From Scleromitrula shiraiana (taxonomy: Eukaryota; Ascomycota; Leotiomycetes; Helotiales; Sclerotiniaceae): a DNA stretch of 64,000 nt. Below the pieces are notes generated by a model. That model worked only from the letters and a program-made list of their open reading frames with translations, did no database searches and was not told where the DNA came from. Numbering within the stretch: position 1 is the first letter of the stretch; each line of letters begins with the position of its first letter. This document shows, in pieces, positions 22,187 to 31,718 of the stretch. Location: assembly GCA_028455995.1 (NCBI GenBank), contig JABELC010000005.1, forward strand, positions 1,674,001-1,738,000, given 5' to 3'. The position numbers and the translations under genes were made by a program.

Positions 22187-22309
22187 CCATTATCAAATCG
22201 GCCGCCTCATTGATATAACTTGAAGGGTTCGATTGACTAATGAGGTAAGCTGATTTGCCAATAGTCTAGTCGATTGATAAATCGGCCGGATTTGCGAATG
22301 AGAGGGACC
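22162..22309. mobile_element. MITE-like inverted repeat (148 bp, non-coding)
   Basis: The left end GGTCCGCTCTATTCGCAAAT is matched in reverse complement by the right end ATTTGCGAATGAGAGGGACC with about three mismatches. Inner arms (ATCAAATCGGCC against GATAAATCGGCC-like sequence, and CCTCATT against AATGAGG) extend the imperfect palindrome. No transposase is present and no clear target-site duplication was found. A non-autonomous element or decayed MITE is the best reading; a plain hairpin-forming repeat is the alternative. Confidence 0.55.
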
Positions 22310-23414
22310 AGATCTATACGAGAGGAAATAAATGGAAAATCGGGCGGTTGGAGTCTAACTTATTACTCGCGACTCATTATACGTCAAGTGGCCTATAACC
22401 AGCGATAATATTCCCAGTTTACTCGTAGACTTCCCATAAAATGAGAGAAAAAATGGATTTGGACAAACAAATAGCCGTAGTTGTCAATCCTAATTCGTTA
22501 GCGCATCTCTTATGGTAGAAATAAATACGAAAAAAGCCAAACAGTCGCGGTTAACATTTATCGCACGCAGGTAGGTACTTGGCCTACTAACTCCTAAAAG
22601 AGATAAAAATATGCATTGGAATATACGCGCTGTCTACCAAGTGGCCCGGCCATCTCATACGGACACATCTGTTTTTCTGTTAGAAATAGTCGTTTTAACA
22701 TTGAAAATGTAATTATATCACCTTCATTGATCGGCCAAATCAAGCATGTCTCGCCAGAACCGGAATTCATACGTTTGGCTAGCCACATTCAGAGCTTATC
22801 TCCCCTTCATTTGAAGCCATACTAGTGTTGTCCTTCTCATATTATCCAGTATCGCAAGGGAGTTTCTCGCCAATATTCAAAGAATCACACCATCAGCCAT
22901 GGAATTTCATGGGATGGTCTTACCGGCCTCTCCTTAAAGCTGACAATGACTCCTTCAACATGGTTTGAAAGTTCTATCAGAGGGTTTCAGAATGCAATAG
23001 GTATTCAAAGGATCACACCAGCAACCAGGGGATTTCATGGGATGGTCTTACCGGTCTCTCCTTAGGGTTGACAATGACTCCTTCAACATGATTTGAAAGT
23101 TCAATCATAGGATTCTAGAATGTAATAGGCAATAGTATCGTTGTCAACAATACTACCATGCGCTTCTTTACATGGGTTCATACGCATATATAAACATGTG
23201 TTTGCTGCTTCACTGTCAAGTCATTATCATCATCATTCTCAATCATCGTTCCCAATCATCGTATCATATCTTACTAGCAACTTCGAATTTCATTACTGGA
23301 TTGACCTCCTTTACTGAGCTATCTTCGATTACTGGATTCATCATTCATTGAGTTACCTTCATTCACCACGGTTATTCACTTGTCTCGGTCTAACACCTTT
23401 CAATTCATACCAAA
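22310..23414. other. intergenic ahead of the 23.4 kb ORFs
   Basis: Includes the 128-bp duplication at 22874-23129 and a TATATAAA-like box near 23187. The ORFs at 22594-22825 have no family features. Confidence 0.5.
22874..23129. repeat. 128-bp direct tandem duplication upstream of a gene
   Basis: Two adjacent diverged copies starting TATTCAAAG at 22874 and 23002. They share long identical blocks such as ATTTCATGGGATGGTCTTAC and TGACAATGACTCCTTCAACA. It lies 290-540 bases upstream of the ATG at 23415. Confidence 0.93.
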
Positions 23415-23732
23415 ATGCCTAGCCATAGTAACAGGCCTGATGATATAACTGTCGAGAAGGATCGCCGAACTTCTAGAATTAAGCACTTTACATTCGCCTA
23501 TGGCATGCTTCCAAACCCTGAAACCAAGAAAAACTGTGATGGTGTCTTGAAAGCTTGGATGAAAGAAAAAAGCGAGAACAACGGAAAATTCAAGAATCAA
23601 TGTGCCGATGCATTTAACAGAAACTACGAGCCGGTTATCGGTCTAGTTCTCGATTCGTAAGTACACCATGAACAGTTTGATATCCAAATTATTCCAATAG
23701 ACGGTGGATCATAAATGAGTGCACCGTCTAAG
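23415..23732 (+). CDS. short unknown protein (about 80-93 aa), possibly first exon of the next ORF
   Basis: The frame from ATG 23415 stops at TAA 23658-23660. The stop sits inside a consensus donor, GTAAGT at 23657, so splicing is likely. Splicing to the acceptor AATAG at 23700 (44-nt intron) gives about 92 residues ending shortly after. Splicing to a rare GAG acceptor at 23719 would fuse it in frame to the larger ORF that follows. The sequence is charged (RIKHFTFAYG, EKKSENNGKFKNQ), with no signal peptide or recognisable domain. A TATA-like box and a CAAT/CATC-rich leader precede it. I cannot assign a function. Confidence 0.5.
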
Positions 23733-24941
23733 TGGACTTTCAGTTATGTACTAACATCAAAATCCTTTTATAGAGGAAATTCTCATGTGAGTAAATCAAC
23801 TCGCAATCCTGATGGCGACCCGAATGAGCATATCACGGTTACATTGATCAGTGCAGCCGATTTTAATTCGTCGAAGATGTGGGGTTATACCGTACATTTG
23901 TATACCAAATCAACTCGGAAACCAGTTGTAGGCAAACGTAGATCTGAGAAACACGTAGAATGGCTTGGGAGTGAAAGCTGGTCAACAACTAAGGTACAAG
24001 TTACGACTGATAATAGAACTTCTCTAATGACCCTTCTAAACAATGGATTAATTGCCGTTCCACAAGAAAGAACTCCGAGTCCTGATGACTCAGTGGATCT
24101 TAGTACTTTAGTAGAAGCTCCGCAACCGAAAGTTAGTGCATGGGGGAGAAGCAGCGCTGTCGCCGCAGTGGCGACTCAACTCCAGCAAACAAAGATTGCA
24201 GACCCAAATCCAGCGAATGCATCAGGGACTGATGAAGCTGGATACTGGTATGAACAACGAGAAGACGGAAGTTATTGGTCTTATAATCATAATACAAATG
24301 AATATTATCCATATCAACCTGTTTTTGCAGAAACATCTAAAAACAAAAGCAAAGCCGTTGCGTCAGCCTCCAGCACTAGCACCAAAACTCAAACTGGGAC
24401 TCACACTCCTCATACCAAGACTTCCTCCGAGCCACCAGCGAATGCATCAGGGACTGATGAAGCTGGATACTGGTATGAACAACGAGAAGACGGAAGTTAT
24501 TGGTCTTATAATCATAATACAAATGAATATTATCCATATCAACCTGTTTTTGCAGAAACATCTAAAAACAAAAGCAAAGCCGTTGCGTCAGCCTCCAGCA
24601 CTAGCACCAAAACTCAAACTGGGACTCACACTCCTCATACCAAGACTTCCTCCGAGCCACAAGCCGGCACTCAGGGACACAGTAATCGGGGACACAGTAC
24701 TCGGGGACACAGTACTCGGGGACACAGCGATGACAAGACTAGAAGTTCTCGTCCGCAGGCGCAGAGTGGAAGTCCTGCTCCTAGAGCGAAGACTCCGAGT
24801 CAAAATCATTATAAGGGCGAATTTGATAAACAGGTTAAGGCAGGCGGCAAATCTTACGATAGATATAAGAAAGATGGTAAAAGCTCTTACTGGAGAAAGG
24901 ACGAGGATAGGACAGCAGAATATAAGGCAGCGAAGAAGTAG
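23715..24941 (+). CDS. repeat-containing Tyr/Ser-rich protein of unknown function (408 aa)
   Basis: An intronless ORF in the same frame phase as the preceding short ORF and probably part of the same transcript. The N-terminal 110 residues look like a small folded domain (KWTFSYVL, DPNEHITVTLISA, WGYTVHLYTKS). Residues from about 166 contain two adjacent identical 75-residue units with the aromatic module GYWYEQREDGSYWSYNHNTN followed by a Ser/Thr/Lys linker. The C-terminus is Gly/His/Ser/Arg-rich (three GHSTRGHS-like units) and then basic, suggesting nucleic-acid binding (inference). There is no homology I recognise. The aromatic module has WW-like spacing but lacks the WW proline, so I do not call it WW. 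Confidence 0.65.
   Translation: MSAPSKWTFSYVLTSKSFYRGNSHVSKSTRNPDGDPNEHITVTLISAADFNSSKMWGYTVHLYTKSTRKPVVGKRRSEKHVEWLGSESWSTTKVQVTTDNRTSLMTLLNNGLIAVPQERTPSPDDSVDLSTLVEAPQPKVSAWGRSSAVAAVATQLQQTKIADPNPANASGTDEAGYWYEQREDGSYWSYNHNTNEYYPYQPVFAETSKNKSKAVASASSTSTKTQTGTHTPHTKTSSEPPANASGTDEAGYWYEQREDGSYWSYNHNTNEYYPYQPVFAETSKNKSKAVASASSTSTKTQTGTHTPHTKTSSEPQAGTQGHSNRGHSTRGHSTRGHSDDKTRSSRPQAQSGSPAPRAKTPSQNHYKGEFDKQVKAGGKSYDRYKKDGKSSYWRKDEDRTAEYKAAKK
24210..24659. repeat. 225-bp perfect coding tandem duplication
   Basis: Units 24210-24434 and 24435-24659 appear identical base for base and encode 75 residues each, in frame. The absence of synonymous differences implies a very recent duplication or ongoing homogenisation. 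Confidence 0.92.
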
Positions 24942-25905
24942 GCAGAAGAGGAAGCAAAGAAAGTACCTAATATGGGAACTCCTTGAAGTGGGAGTGGAAA
25001 TGTATCAAATTGGAAAGTTAGAATTTGCGAATATTGTCCTCGAAGCGGAGTTTTTCCCCATAGTAGTGGTTGGAGTTGGGGTATTGGATGCTACTTATTG
25101 GTTTTGGCGTTTTGGGTAGCGTTTTGAGTTTATGCATTGCTAGGTCTTTGAACGCCATTTTGTTGTTGGAAATTTTGGGAAACATATGGCAATCTTTATA
25201 GTGACAATAAATATTTGTTTATTCGCCATTGATACATGCTAAAATATTATCATATGTGCATTCATGATACAGATAATCAAATCGATTCTAAGTTAATTAA
25301 CTTTGAATCATTTGTTTAACTATATTTATTAAGACTTTTTTCAAATAAATTCATCTTAAACATATGTATTTCAATTTTAGATATTGAAAGTGCTTTTGAA
25401 TAAATCCATCTTCAATGTTTGTTTCAATTATAGATATTGAACTATTTCTGAAGCAAGTTCATCTTTGATATCTATTTCAACGATAGATATTAAGAGAACT
25501 TTTAGGCAAGTCCCTCTCTAATGTCTGTTCAAAATACAGACATCCAATTGTTTGCATAAATACAAATGTGATATATTGTGTAGTAATTACACCGGTTCCT
25601 TAACGCGCATCCAGAACTTCAACAGCTCGATACAGATCTTTTACTCCCCTGTGAACATTGCCATAGAACAGTTTGCTATTCATGAATCCAAAGGTAATGA
25701 CTGTGGATGTATTTTCTTCTGAACTAACTACTGAAACCTCCGATACCAAAGGATAAAATTAGCGAGTGTATGAAACGAAAGCCAATGTTGTTTCAACTCC
25801 CAACTCTACATCTGCCGGTATTCCCTTGTTGCTGCCCATCCATGTTACAAACACTCTAGTTGATCACTTATAGCGTGGAAGGCCCTCGCAATGCCTACAT
25901 TACGC
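24942..25905. other. intergenic
   Basis: About 960 bases, AT-rich. It includes three or four degenerate copies of a TTCAATTATAGATATTGAA-type block at 25370-25560, each followed by TTCATCTT-like sequence. No ORF with coding character. It contains the 3' ends of two convergent genes. Confidence 0.5.
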
Positions 25906-26378
25906 TTATGCTAGAAGCTCTGCTTCACGCTTCTCTTCCCAGCGTTTTTCGCCCCAGGGCTCGGCTTCACGCTTTTCATCCCAGCGGTTCTCTCCCCAAG
26001 GAGCAGCATCTCGTTTCTCCCCCCATCTTTTCTCATCCCAACGCTTGTCACTCCATGACTCGGCCTCACGTTTTTCTCCCCAAGGCGCTGCATCTCTTTT
26101 CTCCTCCCATCTCTTCTCAGACCAGCGCTTATCACTCCATGGCTCAGCCTCACGTTTCTCACCCCATGGAGCACTTACATTGTATGAGATTAGCATGGCA
26201 AACTAGTGTAAGGTAGAATGGCAAACTTACGGTTCGGCAGCGGCTTTTGCAGAGCTATTGTAGAATGTCAGTGACGTTTGCTAAGAAGGGGGATATAATG
26301 AGATGCTTACGCAACAGGGGCGGCAACGGTTAGGCTAACCATGGCCATGCCGACTGCAAGGAAGTATGTTGACTTCAT
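25906..26378 (-). CDS. Kex2-processed repeat peptide precursor (119 aa), RiPP-precursor-like
   Basis: Exons in transcript order are 26378-26311, 26254-26231 and 26173-25906, each joined in frame (360 nt). Residues 1 to about 24 form a signal peptide (hydrophobic LAVGMAMVSLTVAAPVASA). From residue 31 the protein is nothing but short segments separated by Lys-Arg Kex2 sites at 37, 46, 51, 56, 65, 74, 79, 84, 98, 107 and 112. One site at 93 has decayed to Asn-Arg. Segments carry EAE or DAA spacers (dipeptidyl-aminopeptidase type) followed by PWSD, PWGE or SWSD, alternating with bare WSE, WEE, WDE and WGE. Nearly every segment has exactly one Trp and ends in Asp/Glu. A 28-residue unit (37-64, 65-92) is duplicated. 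It has no Cys, unlike alpha-pheromones. With a UstYa gene 1.6 kb away and divergent, it fits a KexRiPP precursor. The intron 2 acceptor is AAG. A secreted signalling peptide precursor is the alternative. Confidence 0.82.
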
Positions 26379-27950
26379 GATGATTATAAATTGGGTTGTT
26401 TCAGTTTTGTTGGTAGAAAATAGATAGTTTTTATTTGCAAAGTTATTTCGATTGTTGAGAGAGGAAGTTGATGATTCCGTCTATGGAGAGTCAAGAGAAA
26501 GACTACGTTTATATGTTTCTTTCTTGAACTGGCAACGGCTCAAGCGGAGAACCTTGCAAGTAAGCTTATATTGTATATAACGGCAGTTCAGAAGATATTT
26601 GATTAAACGTTACATCGAAAGAAGTGTATTGTTGATCACGCCCTCGATCTAATGTTATTACATCCATGTTAGACTGTGATAGATAATCAAACATGCATCT
26701 ACATGGCATGAGTGTGCTTGTGCAGATATGCTGTCCTGATGTTGGCAAGATAAAAGACGCATGATACTCTCCTTTGGGTCTCGTGTCTCAACTTGGAAGT
26801 GCATATCCTGAGAATTTAGTTCCGTAGACTCAGGTTTAAGATTCGAGAGTGCTCACCATGCATCCACAATACTCACTTCATAATTAGAGAACATTCGGTG
26901 AGGGGTGTTGTTGAATCCTGGCAAGGTAGCATTCTTAGAGCCAATCTGAATCAGTCTGAATGTTCTGATTTGCAAGTGCGAGAGCTCCGGTCATAGAACC
27001 TTTCCAATCTTCCATGTTAGCGTCAAGTCATCCACATCAGTTGTCCTTAGCACATACCTGTTAGAGAATATATACCGCATATCATGTTAAAAGACAGCGC
27101 CTTCTTATTTTCACTGAGCAGGAAAGTCTCCTAGATAACCCCCGTATCTCGTATTCAATATCCTGGGGAAAGACCGGAGAGACGGTGTGTAGATCTAAAC
27201 AAGTCAAGACAAATCTCACCATATCAGAATCGAATCAACCGATTTTTCCAGTCATTTGACCACAATTTGTTCTCGGACGATGCTTTTTCAGGTAATTAGG
27301 AGTGCATACCAAACAAGAGCCGTGATAGGTAACAGCGCGGAGAAGCATGAACAATGATTATCGAGGTCGTGGGGGTGTACTCATGTGTTAAGGCGTCTTC
27401 AATATAATCTATTTAACAGTATAATGCTGACTCTGTTATAGTGTAACTATAAATTTGTCAGCCATGTCAAACTATGTAAGTCGTCTTTGTTAGTCCGAAC
27501 TTGACATTCATGTATTCACACACAATGCTATGTCCGCAGTTTCCGCCATTTTTAGATATTGAAGCTGTAATCATCGTCTCAAACATTGAGAATCATCTAG
27601 TCTTCGTTCAATCAATTTGCCGCATCATTTGGCGGAGATAGGCTAAGGAAGCTCATTACTACGTGTGTATGAGTAAGAAAAAACCAGCACCTTGTGAGAA
27701 AAAACTTTTGCTGACTTTACAATAGCCTATACTTGCAGTGTGCATACCCATTTTCCATTTTGGGGGCTAGATCGTAAACGCCCTTCGATGACAATACTCA
27801 TTGCAAAACTTGGTTAATGATCGATTATCAATGATCTGAGATGATAAAACTTCTATCCTGTCTTAGCTATTCCCCATCATCTTCCAATTTTGTTTCATAC
27901 TTTTCTACTTCGCTGGATTTCTACTAACTATTTTTCTTGAGTCAATCGTC
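26379..27950. other. divergent promoter region between precursor and UstYa genes
   Basis: About 1.57 kb separating the start codons of the two divergently transcribed RiPP-type genes. I saw no convincing ORF; the small one at 26566-26748 is featureless. The region probably carries both promoters. Confidence 0.55.
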
Positions 27951-28964
27951 ATGAATGATGCTACTACCTACCACCTCATACAAGATGAAAATGACTATGA
28001 AAGCTCATGGAGTAAAAGGGAAATCAAAGGGAGAAGAATCTCTCTTTGGTTGCATTTCATTCTCATGATATTTCTTTACGTTGCTGTCGTGTTTGCAGGA
28101 GCACTCACCGTCGTGGTGCTTGAGCAAATACCTAGATCTGCTCAAGAAGACCCTCACATGTATAGTAAGTTTATGATGTGAAAATTCCGAGTGCTCTATT
28201 TTTGCGTCTCTGACGAAATAAATAGCACCAGTACAAGATCTTATACGGCATGTTCCTGTCAAACAAGAAAATTCTCTCCACGAACACAATCCTTTCATGG
28301 CTAATCCGGCCACTGGGCTTCCCGATATCACCACGGATGAACAATGGGAAATGCTATACAACGGTAAATACCAACCCATTCTACATATCTCATCTCATAG
28401 ACTCATCTCTTTCAGAGAGCATGCACACCTCAATCTCTATAGCTCTTGCCAACCACCTTCCAATCTCTACGCTTCCTACCCCAAAAGACCCCAATAAATA
28501 TCTCATTCAACTGGAAGTATATCATCAACTCCACTGTCTAAACGCCATCCGACAAGCTCTATTTCTAGACATTATTCCTCGTTATCGATTTCCTCATTTC
28601 AGTGATTTCTGGATATCTGATGATGGGAGACGAAACTTTACAGGCCACGGTGCTAAGCATATTGGTTTGTTCGCATTTCATTTGAACTCGGAATTTCATT
28701 GATAAAGCGATCGAGTATCCTCATTCACATGTTAAACTAACATGACAAACAGATCATTGCTTAGATTGGATCCGTCAATCCCTTCTTTGTAACGCAGACG
28801 CAACGCCTATATCGTGGCAATGGGATACACTTGCTCAAAAGCCCCTCCCGCAACTACCGGATAAGAAAATTTGCAAAGATATGAGTGCCATTGATAAGTG
28901 GACAAGAGAAAATGCTGTAGAAGAGCCAGTGGATTTTGGATTTGGACCAGATGTTGATTTGTGA
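27951..28964 (+). CDS. UstYa-family (DUF3328) oxidase, 270 aa, 4 exons
   Basis: Exons are 27951-28164, 28226-28363, 28416-28664 and 28753-28964 (813 nt, 270 aa), all with good GT-AG borders. The N-terminus is cytosolic and charged, followed by one membrane helix at about residues 31-58 (LWLHFILMIFLYVAVVFAGAL). The luminal part carries both family motifs: HQLHC (154-158) and HIDHC (199-203). These HxxHC motifs, presumed copper/metal ligands, define the UstYa/UstYb group, which oxidatively cyclises or cross-links peptides cut from Kex2 precursors (ustiloxin, phomopsin, asperipin) and also acts in cyclochlorotine pathways. The precursor-like gene lies divergently upstream. Length and motif spacing are normal for the family, with no breaks seen. 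Its exact reaction is inference. Confidence 0.92.
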
Positions 28965-29577
28965 TGTGTACACCCGAGTAGTACTAGAGTGTTTGAACCA
29001 GTTTTAGAATCTACACTTCTCGATATTAATTTTATCATGCACTGAGAGATTATCCAGAAACTTGTCGCATGGGAATTCTATGAGCCCTAGAGATGACATG
29101 CTTTGTCATTAAATTAAATATCGCCCGTCATGCCTGCGGCGCGTCCCCAATATTAATTGTAGGAATCCTTTTTATAAAGGTATCAGGCATAAGCCCTAGC
29201 GACCCATACCCCGAATCAAGCACTCCAGAGCTATTATTGATCACATCCAATCGTTTCACGCAATCTGAAGATAAGCCTTTTGCTGCATGGGATAGCTGTG
29301 CCTCTTTCAGTCGTTCTCATCCGACGTTCACGATGTTGGTAGAATAGTACGATGTAGTGAATTTAAGAATGCATATTTGTTATTATCCACAGCTCACGAG
29401 CGGTAAAGCGCTCACTTGAGAACCAGCATTCTATTTCTGCTTTTTTCAATTATACGGAACAGCTCAGCCTCGTTTACAACTTGAGGTGCTATCTGAATAC
29501 CATTGTCAATAACGTCGCCGCAGACAATTCAACCCGACCACCTCATATATTGATCCATAACTCGCTACCAAGCCAAG
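28965..29577. other. intergenic, no gene seen
   Basis: About 610 bases between two co-directional genes. An ORF at 29093-29347 has no family features. Confidence 0.5.
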
Positions 29578-31718
29578 ATGCGTAGCTTTAGACTGAACGA
29601 TATCGAGAAAGGCGGGGTCGATCCAGACAAGGACCAAGCCACAACACCAGATTATAGTAGCGGGCGTGGGGAGCCAAGTTACCACGAGGTAACCCATATA
29701 CAACATGGCATCGGACGTCGAATCGTGGATAGTTTTAAACGAGATCCGACTCTTACATTCACTCCTGAGGGTGTTGTCGGTGCGAATGGGAGGGTGTTCC
29801 ACGCAGAGATAGCAGCAGTAGCAACTGCCAATTCTCCATTGGCACGAAAATTAAAAGGAAGGCATCTGCAAATGATTGCAATTGGAGGGTCTATTGGTCA
29901 GTCCTTAATCAGAGACTTTATGTGCCATTACTGACTTCCATATTCGGCAATAGGCACTGGACTTTTTGTTGCGTCAGGAAAATCCCTTGCAACTGGTGGA
30001 CCTGCGTCTTTGATCATATGTTTCATACTTATCGGACTTATGTTGTATTGTACAGTATGTACTCAAATCTACTCACTATAATGCTCAATAATGGGTGTAC
30101 TAGATCGAGAGCCAACTCTTCTGGATCATTCAATTGAGTGTTGAATCATCACGAATTTGTAGTGCGGCTCATGGATTAATATATCTGCTGATTGGCTTCC
30201 AAATGTGATTACTCGATTTAACATGATATCTCTTTAGGTGCATGCGCTCGGTGAGATGGCTGTGGTATTTCCAGTATCCGGTTCTTTCTCTGCCTACTCT
30301 ACACGATTTTTAGACCCAGCGTGGGGATTTGCGATGGGCTGGGTATACAGCAATCATTGACTTGACAAGAATTCATGCTAATTGTTATAGAATTATGCGA
30401 TGCAGTGGCTTGTTGTACTTCCACTTGAAATTATTGCAGCATCTATTACAATTGATTTTTGGGACACGGAACAAAAATATAGACATGCTATATTTGTTAC
30501 AGTATTTTTGTTCACGATCATAACCATCAATTTATTCGGGGTTAAGGGCTACGGAGAAGCGGAATTCTTCTTTGCTATAGTCAAAGTAGTTGCTATTATC
30601 GGTTACATGTTCGTCTACTCTCACGTATCTTCGACTGCAAGACTAACTCTGTATATAGAATCCTCGCTATAATTCTCAACTGTGGCGGTACTCTTGATGA
30701 AGGGTATGTAGGCGGACACTTGTGGTCAGACCCAGGAGCCTTCAATAATGGCTTCAAGGGACTGTGCAGTGTTTTTGTTACTGCGGCTTTTGCGTTTGCA
30801 GGTACGGAACTTGTTGGTTTGGCTGCTGCAGAAACACAGAACCCTCGAAAATCATTACCTACCGCCGTAAAGCAAGTCTTCTGGCGTATCACACTCTTCT
30901 ATATTGTGTCTCTGGTGCTCATTGGGCTACTCGTTCCTTATACCGATCCAAGATTACTAAAGGCTGGAAATGCGAACGCTGCAGCATCTCCGTTCGTCAT
31001 TTCGATCCAGAATGCAGGTATATCCGTCCTTCCTTCTGTAATGAACGCCGTTATTCTCGTTGCTGTATTATCAGTAGGCAATTCCTCGGTTTTTGGATCA
31101 TCAAGAACCCTGGCAGCCTTAGCGGACCAAGGGCAAGCCCCTAAGATTCTTGGTTATGTTGATCGAAAAGGTCGCCCTATTGTAGCCATTGGTGTCTCGT
31201 CTGCACTTGGATTTCTCGCATATGCGGCAGATTCTGGGTCTCAAGGAACCGTTTTAGACTGGATGCTTGCCTTATCAGGACTTTCCTCAATTTTCACATG
31301 GGGATCTATCTGCCTTGCACATATCCGGTTTAGACGTGCATGGTTGCTTCAGGGACACTCTCTTGACGAACTAGCTTTCCGTTCCCAACCTGGAACAATT
31401 GGTTCCTGGATCGGATTCCTCTTTAATGTCCTAATACTTGTTGCGCAATTTTGGACTGGAGCATGGCCTACAGGCTACGAGAATATGACGATAGCTGAAC
31501 AAGTGCGGAGTTTCTTTTTGGCTTACTTAGCTGCTCCTATTGTTATTGTCTTTTATCTTGCATATAAATATTGGTACAGAACCTCTATAATGAGGTGTAG
31601 AGATATGGATCTGAAGACTGGTATGCGCGGTCTGGACTTACCAGCCCTGATTGCGGAAGAGCGAGCAGAACGCGCAGCGTGGCCCCGTTGGAAGAGGTTG
31701 TATAAAACCGTTTGTTAA
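29578..31718 (+). CDS. amino-acid permease, YAT/APC family (600 aa, 5 exons)
   Basis: Exons are 29578-29896, 29954-30054, 30238-30342, 30391-30608 and 30659-31718 (1803 nt), joined in frame. The protein is a 12-helix proton-coupled amino-acid transporter of the plasma membrane. The family entry signature GGSIGTGLFVASG spans the first splice site. Further marks are SFSAYSTRFLDPAWGFAMGWNYAMQW, the NLFGVKGYGEAEFFF region, FAGTELVGLAAAETQNPRKSLP and, late, SSVFGSSRTLAALADQGQAPK. The intron 4 donor is GTTCGT; the alternatives break the frame. It has a hydrophilic N-terminal tail of about 85 residues. It follows the UstYa gene on the same strand and could supply or export building blocks, but permeases of this family are common, so a pathway link is only a guess. 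Confidence 0.93.

Noticed and set aside
24136..25119. 327-codon ORF overlapping the duplicated gene
   Set aside because: It is the shifted-frame shadow of the 23715-24941 ORF; its repeat simply mirrors the DNA duplication.
25860..26216. 118-codon plus-strand ORF with His/Ser/Pro repeats
   Set aside because: Antisense to the Kex2-repeat precursor, whose signal peptide, introns and KR pattern are far better supported.
25906..26378. Alpha-factor pheromone precursor (ppg1-like)
   Set aside because: The Kex2 and EA-dipeptide layout is similar, but no Cys-containing pheromone nonapeptide is present, and a UstYa gene is adjacent.
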